DNA of 64,000 nt from Marinomonas pollencensis (GCF_003387375.1 NZ_QUNG01000007.1:62001-126000), one strand, 5' to 3'; positions 18,071 to 27,422 are shown, counted from the first letter of the stretch. A program made the numbers and translations. Notes: generated from the sequence alone by a model not told the origin.

Positions 18071-18361
18071 ATGGCTAAGCCTGAAGTAGTGTATGTAACA
18101 GCGAATAACGCGGGCAACAGTGCAGGCATTTTTGCTTGTGTGTTGGCTGCGCTAGGTATATTTACCCTCAGTGTCGTGTTTGTTCCACTTGCTGCCATTG
18201 TGGCGATCTGTGGCCTAGTAAGTGCTATCTTGCAGGTCAATGTGTCTGGTATAGGTCTTAACCTCTTCGCTTGGTTACTTATTGTGGTTGGCATCGTCAC
18301 ATCACCAGTACTGATTGCTTTTATGTTGATGCTAGGAGGCATCTTGCATCTGACGCCTTAA
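18071..18361 (+). CDS. Small membrane protein, unknown function
   Basis: The 96-residue product is almost entirely hydrophobic with three probable TM segments after a short polar N-terminus (MAKPEVVYVTANNAG). A good TAAGGAAG ribosome-binding site precedes the ATG. I do not recognise the family. It stands alone, 120 bp after the permease gene. Confidence 0.65.
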   Translation: MAKPEVVYVTANNAGNSAGIFACVLAALGIFTLSVVFVPLAAIVAICGLVSAILQVNVSGIGLNLFAWLLIVVGIVTSPVLIAFMLMLGGILHLTP

Positions 18362-18533
18362 TGACGCTAGCCTGTTGCTTGCTTCACGAGGGTATTAGCC
18401 AGTTAAAGTGGAAATGCTGCTTGGCTTTTCTTCTAGTCAGGACTAAAGTGTTGATCTAGCTTGAAATAAAGGATCGATCTTCTGCAGCCTTTATTTCCTT
18501 TTTCTGTAACAAACAGATCGTAAAGGAATGACC

Positions 18534-18980
18534 ATGCTTGATTTAAAAATCCCCCCTCTTGTTGTTTTTGCCATTGCTGTTGTCAGCATGTTGGCCTTGT
18601 CTGGTTTCCATTTTTCCGCCGCGGGTTGGTCATTGGCGTTAAGCTATGCCATCTGGTTGCCAGCCGCTTTGATCGCAGTTTCCGCAGTATTCTCTTTTAG
18701 CCAATTAAAGACGACGGTAAACCCTCATAAACCAGGTAAAGCCAGTAGTTTAGTGGTGTCAGGTGTTTTTAAATACACACGTAATCCTATGTACTTAGCG
18801 CTCACTATGATTCTTATTGGCAGCCTCTTTTGGTTGGATACATTTTTGGCAGTGTTGCCTATTGTCTGTTTTGTTTGCTACTTATCGCAGTTTCAAATTA
18901 AGCCAGAAGAAGCGATATTAAGGAAAAAATTTGGTGAGGAATATCTCGCTTATTGCGCTCGAGTACGGCGTTGGTTGTAA
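18534..18980 (+). CDS. Isoprenylcysteine carboxyl methyltransferase-like membrane protein
   Basis: The 148-residue integral membrane protein has about four TM segments and the ICMT/PEMT-family signature GVFKYTRNPMYLALT followed by IKPEEAILRKKFGEEYLAY. Bacterial members of this family methylate unknown small molecules or lipids with SAM. ATG 18534 has AAAGGA at proper spacing, whereas the ATG at 18528 directly abuts that sequence, so 18534 is preferred. It is monocistronic. Confidence 0.85.
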   Translation: MLDLKIPPLVVFAIAVVSMLALSGFHFSAAGWSLALSYAIWLPAALIAVSAVFSFSQLKTTVNPHKPGKASSLVVSGVFKYTRNPMYLALTMILIGSLFWLDTFLAVLPIVCFVCYLSQFQIKPEEAILRKKFGEEYLAYCARVRRWL

Positions 18981-19159
18981 ATGATCCTGCGCTGTTTAGT
19001 TAGTGCTCTTGGTAACATGTCAGAGCTTATTAGGGGGCTTATTCCCTGTGCATGATAGCTATGAGTAGGTTATTGGAATTCGTACTGTGGTGTCTTTAAT
19101 CACACTCAATACGTTATTTTTTTTATGTTTGTTTTTTTAAGTTTATTTCTGGAGGTACA

Positions 19160-19444
19160 ATGAAAGGTCATTTATACAAGTTTACGCTTGAGCACCTTGA
19201 AGATCCTAAAGGCAATGCTATTACGGCTGAGCCAGTGACATTTGAGGCGCGTAACCACGACGATATTTTCAAAATACTTGAGTCAATGAAGGGTAAAATG
19301 GCCTTGTCTGATAGTGATGCAAGGGAAATGGCTATAGGCATCAAATTGTTTGGCGAAGTCATGCTAAGAAACCCTGAAAATGAGTTGTTTCAACAATTAC
19401 GACCACATTTTATGGTGTTTATGAAGGGCTTGAAAAAGTCCTAA
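19160..19444 (+). CDS. DUF3861 family protein
   Basis: The 94-residue soluble protein matches the DUF3861 pattern: YKFTLEHLEDPKGNAI, PVTFEARNHDDIFKILESMK, and the conserved end IKLFGEVMLRNPENELFQQ with FMVFMKGLKK. GGAGG precedes the start. The function is unknown. A weak hairpin (GCACCTCG with CGAGGTGC, 19456-19489) follows. Confidence 0.85.
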   Translation: MKGHLYKFTLEHLEDPKGNAITAEPVTFEARNHDDIFKILESMKGKMALSDSDAREMAIGIKLFGEVMLRNPENELFQQLRPHFMVFMKGLKKS

Positions 19445-19455
19445 ATACACTCCTT

Positions 19456-19489
19456 GCACCTCGTTTTATCGGCCGTTTAAGCGAGGTGC
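19456..19489 (+). terminator. Possible terminator hairpin
   Basis: GCACCTCG pairs with CGAGGTGC across an 18-base loop, without a clear T run. It lies between the DUF3861 gene and the convergent marR-like gene. Confidence 0.4.
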
Positions 19490-19531
19490 TGTTTGCGGAT
19501 TGAATGAATTCGCTCTAGAGCAAGGAAAGTA

Positions 19532-19966
19532 CTAATTTTTGTTTTTGAAAGTGGTGTCTAAGTTTGATTTAAATTTCTGAGTCATTTCAATAAACTCTTC
19601 AAGCTTATCCCCTGCTAGTTCCGCTGACATTGCTTCAAATACGTCTTTCTCTACCCGGTTAAACTGCTTAATTAACGTTTCACCGCTGCTTGCTAAAATT
19701 AGCAGTTGGCTGCGTTTGTCTTGTTCATTGCTGGTTTTAACTACAAGGTCTTGGTTGACCAATTCTTTAATAAGTCGATTGATTTGTGCTTTATCTCTGC
19801 CCATAAAATCAGCCAATTTCTGCCCTGTGCATTGATCAATTTTAGACACAGCTTTCAGTGCTTTCAAATGCATGGGAGATAGGTTTATATCCAATGATTT
19901 TAGTTGCTGGATCATAGTGTTACGAACGGTGTGTATCAGGCTGAAAAGCGCTTCATCTAAGTTCAC
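19532..19966 (-). CDS. MarR-family transcriptional regulator
   Basis: The 144-residue protein has a MarR winged helix: LSPMHLKALKAVSKIDQCTG, QKLADFMGRDKAQINRLIKELVNQDLVVKTSNEQDKRS, where the DKRS wing is typical. It is divergent from the two-gene membrane unit at 20155, so it probably controls that unit and itself. Candidate operator sites in the gap are listed separately. The ligand is unknown. Confidence 0.9.
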   Translation of the reverse strand: MNLDEALFSLIHTVRNTMIQQLKSLDINLSPMHLKALKAVSKIDQCTGQKLADFMGRDKAQINRLIKELVNQDLVVKTSNEQDKRSQLLILASSGETLIKQFNRVEKDVFEAMSAELAGDKLEEFIEMTQKFKSNLDTTFKNKN

Positions 19967-19985
19967 AAAAGCTCCAAAGTTATTT

Positions 19986-20032
19986 AGTTGACTTTATCAT
20001 CTATATGAGTAGTATATGTGATGTTATCAACT
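19986..20032. promoter_or_regulatory. Candidate MarR operator
   Basis: AGTTGA at one end and TCAACT at the other, with partly symmetrical ATCATCTATAT and ATATGTGATG inside, form an imperfect palindrome 20 bp upstream of the marR-like start. Confidence 0.45.
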
Positions 20033-20093
20033 TTATTTTATCGCTCTCAATCATGCAAGATAAATGGCAGTGTGGAACCCTAAAGAAGGTTTT

Positions 20094-20131
20094 AGTCATT
20101 AATTAAACGACTGGAGCGTTTAATAATGACT
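20094..20131 (+). promoter_or_regulatory. Long inverted repeat upstream of the DUF4405 gene
   Basis: AGTCATTAATTAAACG and CGTTTAATAATGACT pair over 15 bp with one bulged base around the 7-base loop ACTGGAG. It ends 23 bp before the start at 20155. It could be an operator or a leader hairpin. Confidence 0.55.
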
Positions 20132-20154
20132 CTTTTAAAAGGCTCGGATAAGTC

Positions 20155-20625
20155 ATGTCAGATTGGAAACAAAATTTGCAGAAAACCCGTTATGTTATGG
20201 ATGTTCTGCTTATTATTAGCTTTATGTTGATATCAGCCCCTCAGTCTACAGGCATTCCTTTGCATGAATGGGGAAGCTTGCTATTTATCGTGCCTTTTAT
20301 GATTCATTTGTTATTACATTGGGAATGGATTAAAAAAAGTGCGAAACGGTTTGTGCGTAAAATGACCTTTAAAGAGCGTTTTAGCAGCGCACTAAATTAC
20401 CTCCTATATATGATGATGTTATTGATTTTTGTTAGTGGTTTCTTAGTGTCTGTATCATTACTGCCTACGCTGCATATCACGATTCCAGTGCAGGACTTTT
20501 GGTCTAAGATTCATAATGAGTTTGCGTCATTTATTATGCCAGTTATAGGTATTCACCTCGCATTACATTGGCGCTGGATTGTGAATATGGTGAAGAAAAT
20601 GTCGATGAAAGGCGCGAGAGCATGA
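20155..20625 (+). CDS. DUF4405 (cytochrome b-like) four-TM membrane protein
   Basis: The 156-residue protein has four TM segments with His residues placed as in b-type haem ligands: IHLLLHWEWI in the second helix and GIHLALHWRWI in the fourth. This is the DUF4405 pattern, related to cytochrome b561 and FeS-reductase membrane subunits. It may pass electrons or simply bind haem. Its stop overlaps the start of the next gene (ATGA), and it is divergent from the marR-like gene. Confidence 0.8.
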   Translation: MSDWKQNLQKTRYVMDVLLIISFMLISAPQSTGIPLHEWGSLLFIVPFMIHLLLHWEWIKKSAKRFVRKMTFKERFSSALNYLLYMMMLLIFVSGFLVSVSLLPTLHITIPVQDFWSKIHNEFASFIMPVIGIHLALHWRWIVNMVKKMSMKGARA

Positions 20626-20915
20626 AATACTTAGCCGTCAATTGGAAGTTACGAGTTACGATTATTTTTCTGGTGTCCATCTGCATCAGTAGCTTATTGA
20701 TTGCCCTTGATCAGACAGGGTGGGCGGCCCAAATAAACCAACAGGGCTTCTCTCATGGGGAAGAGGGCGGAAAGCCAAACTTTCCAGTTATTTTGATCTA
20801 TATATTACCCTTTATAAAAGAAATTGTTTTGATGGGCGTCCCCATGCTGCTTGCTTTGCTTGTGATGAAGGTAAGTTCAAGCATAACAGCTAAATTACGT
20901 AACATGACTAGGTAA
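20622..20915 (+). CDS. Two-TM membrane protein, partner of the DUF4405 protein
   Basis: The 97-residue protein has an N-terminal TM (WKLRVTIIFLVSICISSLLI), a polar loop with FSHGEEGGKPNFPVI and a second TM region (FIKEIVLMGVPMLLALLVM). ATG 20622 overlaps the stop of the DUF4405 gene by 4 bp, so coupling is likely. I do not recognise the family; context suggests it forms a complex with the upstream b-type protein. Confidence 0.65.
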   Translation: MKYLAVNWKLRVTIIFLVSICISSLLIALDQTGWAAQINQQGFSHGEEGGKPNFPVILIYILPFIKEIVLMGVPMLLALLVMKVSSSITAKLRNMTR

Positions 20916-21111
20916 CGCGCTGACTATTATTTTCTGCCTCTTTCGTCGTCATTAAGCACTTAATATGGCTGCTGACTATTTATTCATTTTCACTCTTGAA
21001 GTTTACTGTGCTGAGTATGCTATGGTTCATAAGGTATTAGGCTTGGCCTATTAAACAGTAGACTAAGAGGCGCTTGTCACGGCCTTTATTGTTAATCAGC
21101 AGGGAGTGTTT

Positions 21112-21564
21112 ATGATTAAATCTATTTCGTTAGGTGCTATGGTGCTGTTGTCTTCATTTAGCGTGAATGCAACAGAGAATTTGATAACCTATGAAAGCCC
21201 TTATTCGGTTCAGCAAACAGCAGACCGTTTCGCCTCGATCGCTCAGAGCAAGGGGCTGAATGTATTTGCACGAATTGATCATCAAAAAAACGCAGAAGGG
21301 GTAGGCTTGTCACTTCGTCCGACACAAGTCATCTTGTTTGGTAACCCAAAAGTTGGCACTCCACTGATGAACTGCGCTCAGAATATGGCCATTGATCTAC
21401 CGCAAAAAGCATTGATTAGCGAAGATGCAGAGCAAAGGGTCTGGCTATCTTTTAACCACCCTGAATACCTCAAAGTGCGTCATAATATTAAAGGCTGTGA
21501 TGCGCTAATTAATAAGGTGACCAATGTGCTTAACATGTTGGGTAAAACAACGGTTGAGCACTAG
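21112..21564 (+). CDS. DUF302 domain protein, probably exported
   Basis: The 150-residue product begins with a signal peptide (MIKSISLGAMVLLSSFSVNA) and then a DUF302 domain: SPYSVQQTADRFASIAQSKG, VFARIDHQKNAEGVGLSL, TQVILFGNPKVGTPLM. The family folds as a small alpha/beta protein of unknown role, often periplasmic. ATG 21112 with AGGGAG is preferred over a GTG six bases upstream. It stands alone. Confidence 0.87.
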   Translation: MIKSISLGAMVLLSSFSVNATENLITYESPYSVQQTADRFASIAQSKGLNVFARIDHQKNAEGVGLSLRPTQVILFGNPKVGTPLMNCAQNMAIDLPQKALISEDAEQRVWLSFNHPEYLKVRHNIKGCDALINKVTNVLNMLGKTTVEH

Positions 21565-21714
21565 CGTTAGAGAAGGTGTGAATACGCCGCCTCAGCCGCG
21601 CATGGTCTAAAAGCTTGTGTTCTTTGTTAAGCATCTGGTCAATAGCTCCACTATTTAGATTCGATGCTCGCCTCGAGTAACAAGCTTTGATCCAGGCCTG
21701 AGGCAAGCGTATGA

Positions 21715-23547
21715 CTAGTGAGTAAATTGCAGCTCGGCTAAGCCTTGGTACAAGGCACAGGTTTCGAGTAATTCACTGTGAGTGCCTTGGGCGATAATCT
21801 CACCATGATCTAATACTAGGATCCGGTCTGCATTGAGTACAGTCGCTAAACGATGGGCAATCACTAAGCTTGTGCGTCCCTCCATTAGTGTTTCAAGTGC
21901 GTCTTGTACTTTGCGTTCACTTTGTGCGTCCAGCGCGCTGGTGGCCTCGTCGAGAAGAAGAATAGGGGCATCTTTCAAAATAGCACGAGCGATGGCAATT
22001 CGTTGTCTTTGACCACCAGATAAACGTACCCCATTTTCTCCCAGCTGTGTGTCATACCCTTGTTGTAACTGTAAAATAAACTCGTGAGCATTAGACAGTT
22101 TTGCCGCGTGCTGGATCTCTTCTTTGTTGGCGTCACGATTCGCATAAGCTAGATTGTCTGCCACGCTTAGGTCAAAAAGTGCTGTTTCTTGTGGCACGAA
22201 AGCAAGCTGCTGGCGCCAATCACTTAATGATAATGTTTGAATATTTTGGTTGGCGAAGCGGATTTCTCCTTGTTGAGGTTCGTAGAATCTTAATAGCAAT
22301 TCGAAGAGGGTAGATTTGCCCGCACCGGAGGGACCAACTAGAGCGACTTTTTCCCCTTTTTTAATGGAAAGGTTAAGTTTTTTTAGTGCCGCTGTGGTTG
22401 GCCTTGTTGGGTAGCTAAAAGAGACATTAGAGAGGGTCAAAAGCGGCTTGTTCTCTGCTCTATTTGGCGCTGTGGATACCTTTGGCAATGGCTGTTGTCC
22501 ACTAATTATGGTGCTAGGCTCACGAAGTAGCTCCATAATACGTTCAGTCGCTCCGGCCGCTCGTTGTAATTCTCCCATCACTTCAGAGAGTGCTGTGACA
22601 GCACCAGCGACCACAATAGAATAAAATAAAAAACTGGCCAGATCTCCCGCACTAATAGCCCCAGATATAACATCTTTACCGCCAAACCAAAGCATGATGC
22701 CGATGCCGCCCATCGACAGTAGAATCGCCATGAGAGCTAACCAAGAACGCTGTAATATGCGCTTCACGCTGACGCGAAAGGCTTGCTCAACAGCCTTGTC
22801 AAAGCGTTGTTCATCGTGATGCTCATGAGTAAATGCTTGGATGACTTTAATGTGGCGTAAAGCTTGTGATAAGTATTGTCCTACATTGGCAATTTCATCT
22901 TGGCTATGGCGAGATAAGCGTCGCACCCGGCGGCCAAAGTACAATACAGGAACGACCACAAATGGCACGCAAAGTATTAAGATAAGCGTTAATTTAAAAT
23001 GCATAACCAGCAGAAAAAGCACTCCGCCGATTAGCATTAAGCTACTGCGCAAAGCAATGGATAGAGAAGAGCCGATGACACTTTGCAACAGAGTGGTGTC
23101 CGAAGTAATACGCGATTGTATTTCACTTGGCGAATTGTTTTCAAAGAAGGCAGGGGGCAGCGTTAATAGGTGAGCAAACAGCGCTTTTCTGATGTCTGCA
23201 ACGACCCGTTCTCCCAGCCAAGAGACGAGGTAAAATCGACAGAAGCTGCCGATGCCAAAAACAACCACCAAGCCCATAAAGAGTAACAAAGCGTTCGTTA
23301 AATCTGTTTCTGAGCCAGTAGCCAGTCCTTGATCTATCAAAAACTGTACGCCCTTACCTAGGCTCAACATGGCCATAGCGGTTATTACTAATGCGCTTAA
23401 TGCGTATATCACCTGACGACGATAAGGTCGTAAAAAAGGCCAAAAGGCGAGCAAGCCTTGTGCTGAAGAGGTGCGCTCATTATGAAGGGGACTTTGCTTT
23501 GCAGCAGTCGCTTTTTGTTTTTTCTGGTCAGGATTGAGTGTAGTCAA
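21715..23547 (-). CDS. ABC transporter, fused permease-ATPase (MsbA-related exporter)
   Basis: The 610-residue half-transporter has six TM segments (about residues 35-330) followed by an ATPase domain with Walker A GPSGAGKST (about residue 404), signature LSGGQRQRIAIARA (about 511), Walker B ILLLDEAT (about 530) and switch IAHRLAT. The order is typical of type IV exporters that move lipids or drugs as homodimers. It resembles the MsbA-related group common in proteobacteria; the substrate cannot be told from the sequence. It is divergent from ynfA. Confidence 0.92.
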   Translation of the reverse strand: MTTLNPDQKKQKATAAKQSPLHNERTSSAQGLLAFWPFLRPYRRQVIYALSALVITAMAMLSLGKGVQFLIDQGLATGSETDLTNALLLFMGLVVVFGIGSFCRFYLVSWLGERVVADIRKALFAHLLTLPPAFFENNSPSEIQSRITSDTTLLQSVIGSSLSIALRSSLMLIGGVLFLLVMHFKLTLILILCVPFVVVPVLYFGRRVRRLSRHSQDEIANVGQYLSQALRHIKVIQAFTHEHHDEQRFDKAVEQAFRVSVKRILQRSWLALMAILLSMGGIGIMLWFGGKDVISGAISAGDLASFLFYSIVVAGAVTALSEVMGELQRAAGATERIMELLREPSTIISGQQPLPKVSTAPNRAENKPLLTLSNVSFSYPTRPTTAALKKLNLSIKKGEKVALVGPSGAGKSTLFELLLRFYEPQQGEIRFANQNIQTLSLSDWRQQLAFVPQETALFDLSVADNLAYANRDANKEEIQHAAKLSNAHEFILQLQQGYDTQLGENGVRLSGGQRQRIAIARAILKDAPILLLDEATSALDAQSERKVQDALETLMEGRTSLVIAHRLATVLNADRILVLDHGEIIAQGTHSELLETCALYQGLAELQFTH

Positions 23548-23749
23548 GCGTTAGATCCATTCGGTGAAGCAAATATTGTCACCTACTATAGCGGATATGA
23601 GGGCGTTAAATGGATAAATAATCCGCTATCTGATGTTGTGGGTAACACATTAAACGTGGCTTTTGAGGGTCTTGCTTTGTTATTTAGTGCCAGCTTAATT
23701 AGACTGGCAGCTCTTTAGGGTGGGTACTGAGAGCAAAGGGAGGAATAGG

Positions 23750-24079
23750 ATGCCAGAGTTAAAAACGCTCGGTCTTTTTATGATCACGGCGTTGGCTGAA
23801 ATAGTTGGCTGTTATTTGCCTTATTTATGGTTGCGAGAAGGTAAAACGGTGTGGTTGTTGCTACCCGCAGCGTTGAGCTTGATGCTTTTTGCTTGGTTAT
23901 TAACTTTGCACCCAGCAGCCGCGGGACGTGTTTATGCTGCGTATGGTGGTGTGTATATTTTTAGCGCTATTTTATGGTTATGGGCAGTGGAAGGTATTCG
24001 TCCTACCCCATGGGATCTAGTGGGTTCGAGTGTTGCCTTAGTAGGTATGGGAATTATTATGTTTGCTCCAAGAGGATAA
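23750..24079 (+). CDS. ynfA: YnfA/UPF0060 small membrane protein
   Basis: The 109-residue protein has four TM segments and the UPF0060 signature: [39 protein letters not shown] and [21 protein letters not shown]. YnfA proteins resemble SMR-type transporters and have been linked to drug efflux in some enterics. ATG 23750 is preceded by GGAGGAATAGG, better than the frame's upstream start at 23720. Confidence 0.92.
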   Translation: MPELKTLGLFMITALAEIVGCYLPYLWLREGKTVWLLLPAALSLMLFAWLLTLHPAAAGRVYAAYGGVYIFSAILWLWAVEGIRPTPWDLVGSSVALVGMGIIMFAPRG

Positions 24080-24124
24080 TTAACATGGCGGGCGTTATTC
24101 CATTGCCCGCCATGTTACACGACA

Positions 24125-24391
24125 CTATAAATTGGCTGCTTTTTCAAAACACATGGTGAGTTCTGTCGTGGCTTTATTATCTGTGGTGTATTCAGATGCA
24201 TAAACCATAGTCCAGCCATCGTAGGCTTGTAATTCTTCATTGGTATCAGAATCACCTGTTTCTACCGTCACACAACGCATCATTTTTTCTGGTGTTGTAG
24301 CATCGAAATCACGAACTTGACTGGTAACATTTGCACCGGAGCAGGCGGTTAATAAAATCGCAGCAGACGTCACTAATAGGGCTTTATACAT
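24125..24391 (-). CDS. Small lipoprotein, unknown function
   Basis: The 88-residue protein has a lipoprotein signal with lipobox LLTAC (mature Cys about residue 17), then a small polar domain with two further Cys (MMRCVTV and LTMCFEKA) that may form a disulphide. AAGGAGATAAAA gives a strong ribosome-binding site for ATG 24391; a longer frame to 24451 is rejected. It is divergent from the oxidoreductase gene. Confidence 0.75.
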   Translation of the reverse strand: MYKALLVTSAAILLTACSGANVTSQVRDFDATTPEKMMRCVTVETGDSDTNEELQAYDGWTMVYASEYTTDNKATTELTMCFEKAANL

Positions 24392-24709
24392 TTTTATCTC
24401 CTTGAAAAAGTTAAGCTTTTTGAATTTAAAGGAGTGCTGCAGAAGAGGCAAGAGGGATTTATCAAAAAATGCAATTAAGGTTATGAAAGCATTTTGTAAG
24501 AGAGCAAAATGGATTGTGATCTTTGTTTAATGGAAGGTGGGATAATAAAGACCACGAAGAAAAATACAAATCAGTGTTTTAGCCTAGCTTTAGATTACCA
24601 GCGAGACGTCAAAATAGGTAAAAGCGAGGTATCTTATTACTGACGGCTTAATCTTTTCTGGTTCTCGCTCTATGCTTTTCCACACATTCGATATATGGGT
24701 AGTAAGGTT
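24392..24709. other. Intergenic region between divergent genes
   Basis: About 318 bp separate the lipoprotein gene and the oxidoreductase gene. It must hold both promoters, but I see no clear operator, terminator, small gene or repeat. Confidence 0.4.
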
Positions 24710-25702
24710 ATGACATATCGCGCAATAAAACTGGTAAAACGTCCTGTTACTGACATCAATAATGAGCATTTTGAGCTCGTTACTCTTAATAAACCAGAAC
24801 TGAAAAGCGGAGAAGTTTTGATAAAACTCTCACACTTGTCTTTAGACCCTGCAATGCGCGGTTGGATGAGTGCAGACGAAGAAAGCTATATTCCACCCGT
24901 TAGTCTTGACTCTGTTATGCGCGCCAGCGGTATTGGCCATGTGGTTGAATCCCAGAATGAGGATTTTCCACAAGGTACTCGGGTAATGGGTTTGTTAGGA
25001 CTTGCCGAATACGCTGTCAGCAATGGTAAAGGCCTCAATAAAATTCCTGATAGCTTGTCGGCAGAAGCTATTATGTGTGTGATCGCGCTGCCAGGCATCA
25101 CCGCTTATCATGGGTTGTTTGAAGTGCTAAAACCTGAGGCAGGGCAGACGATAGCAATTACTGCTGCGGCGGGCTCTGTTGGCTCCTTAGTTGGGCAGAT
25201 GGCCAAGCACCAAGGTTTAACTGTGATTGGCGTCGCGGGCAGTGAGCAAAAGTGTGATTGGCTGAAAGATACCCTTAATTTTGATCACGGGCTGAATTAC
25301 AAAGATGCAAACTTCGCAGAGCAACTCAAAAGCGCGGCCCCTCAGGGCATTGATTTATTCTTTGAAAACACTGGTGGTTTAGCGCAATCGATTATTTTTG
25401 ACATGATGAACGCCCATGGGCGTATTGCGGTTTGTGGCATGATTGCGGAATACAATAAAGTAGCACCAGCGCCTGGTCCAAGCTGGATTGGCATTATTAA
25501 AAAGCGTTTGCAGATCCAGGGTTTCACAATGCCAGATCATTTCCATCGGATTGGTGAATATGGTCAAGCGTTAGCAGCGATGCTAGCAAAAGGTGAGTTG
25601 GCGTATCGGGCACACACGCTGAACGGTTTAGAAAGTGCTCCAGATGGCATTCAATTGTTATTTAGTGGGGAAAATCAGGGAAAAATGATCGTCGCCCTAT
25701 AA
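24710..25702 (+). CDS. NADP-dependent zinc-free oxidoreductase (CurA/leukotriene B4 dehydrogenase type)
   Basis: The 330-residue MDR-superfamily protein begins in family style (KLVKRPVTDINNEHFEL, then LSLDPAMRGWMS) and has the NADPH-binding motif ITAAAGSVGSLVGQMAK around residue 155. The substrate family includes double-bond reductases of alpha,beta-unsaturated carbonyls, such as CurA. It lacks the Cys and His zinc ligands of classical alcohol dehydrogenases. An in-frame ATG at 24695 has a poorer context, so the start is uncertain by five codons. A terminator follows at 25745. Confidence 0.9.
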   Translation: MTYRAIKLVKRPVTDINNEHFELVTLNKPELKSGEVLIKLSHLSLDPAMRGWMSADEESYIPPVSLDSVMRASGIGHVVESQNEDFPQGTRVMGLLGLAEYAVSNGKGLNKIPDSLSAEAIMCVIALPGITAYHGLFEVLKPEAGQTIAITAAAGSVGSLVGQMAKHQGLTVIGVAGSEQKCDWLKDTLNFDHGLNYKDANFAEQLKSAAPQGIDLFFENTGGLAQSIIFDMMNAHGRIAVCGMIAEYNKVAPAPGPSWIGIIKKRLQIQGFTMPDHFHRIGEYGQALAAMLAKGELAYRAHTLNGLESAPDGIQLLFSGENQGKMIVAL

Positions 25703-26065
25703 CACCTGCCTCTCCGTTTTGTTATTCCGCCTGCCAAGGTAGTAAAAAGCACTTTATTGAGTCATCTCATGTTGTTATCTCAGTAAGGTGCTTTTGGGTC
25801 TTGGTCAATGTCTGTGGCCGTTGTGACACTCTCTAGTTTTGCTGCACATCGCTCTGTTTCTTGAGGCTTTAACGTTAATTTAATGCTCTGGTAATAAAAT
25901 TTATAATACGTCTTTCTTTTATTGAAAAGCCTCAGTAGTATTCATTCCCCCTGCTATAAAATAAAACACGTCACTGACATGAATTAAACAATAATGGTGC
26001 GGTTTTTTAGCAGACTCTCTTAAACAAAAAGTCTTAAACATAAAGTAGCTGTTAATAAAACAATC
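25703..26065. other. Intergenic region with terminator and a long-spaced inverted repeat
   Basis: Besides the terminator at 25745-25795, this 363-bp gap has 9-bp inverted repeats TGAGGCTTT (25862-25870) and AAAGCCTCA (25926-25934) flanking a TATAAT sequence near 25912. The spacing of 55 bp is long, so it may be chance. No gene is evident. Confidence 0.45.
25745..25795 (+). terminator. Rho-independent-type terminator after the oxidoreductase gene
   Basis: AAAAGCACTTTATTGAG pairs with CTCAGTAAGGTGCTTTT over 17 bp including two G-U pairs, loop about 17 bases, ending in TTTT. Confidence 0.75.
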
Positions 26066-27397
26066 ATGACCTCAGAATCTAATAATACTCATCCTAATGG
26101 CGATGCCGAAGCGCATCGTAAATTGAATAAAAATGATGCCAAAACATTAAGTTTGTCGGCGCTTGGTGGCGCACTGGAATTTTATGACTTTGTTATCTTC
26201 GTCTATTTTGCCAATGTGGTGGGGAGTTTGTTCTTCCCTGCTGACATGCCAGAGTGGTTACGCCAGGTACAAACCTACGGAATTTTTGCGGCGGGTTACT
26301 TAGCGCGTCCTTTAGGCGGCATTATCATGGCGCATTTTGGCGATATTCTTGGTCGTAAACGTATGTTTATGATGAGCATCTTGCTAATGGCTATTCCCAC
26401 TTTCGCCATTGGTTTAATGCCAACTTATGAAACGATTGGTATTGCAGCGCCTCTGTTATTGCTTTTCTTTCGTGTCTTGCAAGGTGCGGCGATCGGTGGT
26501 GAAGCGCCTGGTGCTTGGGTGTTTGTTACTGAACATGTCTCGAAGCGCCACGTTGGCTTGGCGTGCGGCATTTTGTCAGCTGGCTTAGTGGCAGGCATCT
26601 TGATCGGTTCTTTGATCGCGACTGCTATGCATAGTCTATACAGTGCAGAAGAAATGTCTGCTTACGCATGGCGTTTTCCTTTCTTGTTGGGCGGTATTTT
26701 CGGTTTTATTGCCATGTATTTGCGTCGTTGGTTACAAGAAACGCCGATCTTTAAAGAGATGCAAGAAAGCCAAGAGTTGGCAGAAGAAATGCCAATTAAG
26801 TCAGTATTAAAAGACCACGCACCATCGGTTGTTGTGTCTATGGCAGTAACTTGGGTGTTGACGGCAGCGGTTGTGGTAACCGTGTTGATGACGCCATCCT
26901 TACTGCAAAAATTGGTGATGCTAGATCCTAAACTGTCTCTTGAAGCAAATAGCTTGGCGATTGTTTGTGTGGTTATTGGCTCTATCACTTGTGGTGCATT
27001 AGCCGACCGTTTTGGTAATGGTCCAATGATGGTTATTTTCAGCATTGGCTTGGCGATCAGTTACTGGGTCTTTTACAGCACCATGTTACATGACACCACA
27101 TACTTGTTCCCACTGTATGCGTTAGTAGGCTTCTTTACTGGTTTGGTGGGTGTCGTACCTGCTATTGCTGTTAAAAGCTTCCCTGCCGCGATTCGCTTTT
27201 CCGGTCTGTCGTTCTCATATAATGTGGCTTACGCGATTTTCGGCGGCACAACCCCAATGGTGGTTAGTCTAATGTTACGCGAAGATCCACTGTCACCTGC
27301 CTATTATGTGGCTTTTGTTTGTGGTGTGGGTGTCCTAGCTGGGTTGGCGGTAATGCGTTTCCGTAAACGTCTAGATTTGATCACTGTACCTGCTTAA
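26066..27397 (+). CDS. MFS transporter, metabolite:H+ symporter (MHS) type
   Basis: The 443-residue protein has 12 TM segments and the MHS-family signature: SALGGALEFYDFVIFVYFA at TM1, then GGIIMAHFGDILGRKRMFM in the loop after TM2, and the RVLQGAAIGGEAPGAWVFV helix. MHS members take up organic acids, betaines or proline with protons. The substrate is not predictable. It stands alone, with a terminator at 27423. Confidence 0.9.
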   Translation: MTSESNNTHPNGDAEAHRKLNKNDAKTLSLSALGGALEFYDFVIFVYFANVVGSLFFPADMPEWLRQVQTYGIFAAGYLARPLGGIIMAHFGDILGRKRMFMMSILLMAIPTFAIGLMPTYETIGIAAPLLLLFFRVLQGAAIGGEAPGAWVFVTEHVSKRHVGLACGILSAGLVAGILIGSLIATAMHSLYSAEEMSAYAWRFPFLLGGIFGFIAMYLRRWLQETPIFKEMQESQELAEEMPIKSVLKDHAPSVVVSMAVTWVLTAAVVVTVLMTPSLLQKLVMLDPKLSLEANSLAIVCVVIGSITCGALADRFGNGPMMVIFSIGLAISYWVFYSTMLHDTTYLFPLYALVGFFTGLVGVVPAIAVKSFPAAIRFSGLSFSYNVAYAIFGGTTPMVVSLMLREDPLSPAYYVAFVCGVGVLAGLAVMRFRKRLDLITVPA

Positions 27398-27422
27398 TTA
27401 ATATTAAGATCAATGAATTAAC

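Noticed and set aside
18271-18459. 62-codon ORF overlapping the small membrane protein gene
   Set aside because: Different frame of a better-supported gene, no ribosome-binding site.
23482-23718. 78-codon plus-strand ORF at the ABC transporter 5' end
   Set aside because: It overlaps the 5' end of the transporter gene on the other strand, has no family features and a poor start.
25862-25934. TGAGGCTTT/AAAGCCTCA inverted repeat as a mobile element end pair
   Set aside because: Only 9 bp arms, 55 bp apart, no target duplication; likely chance.
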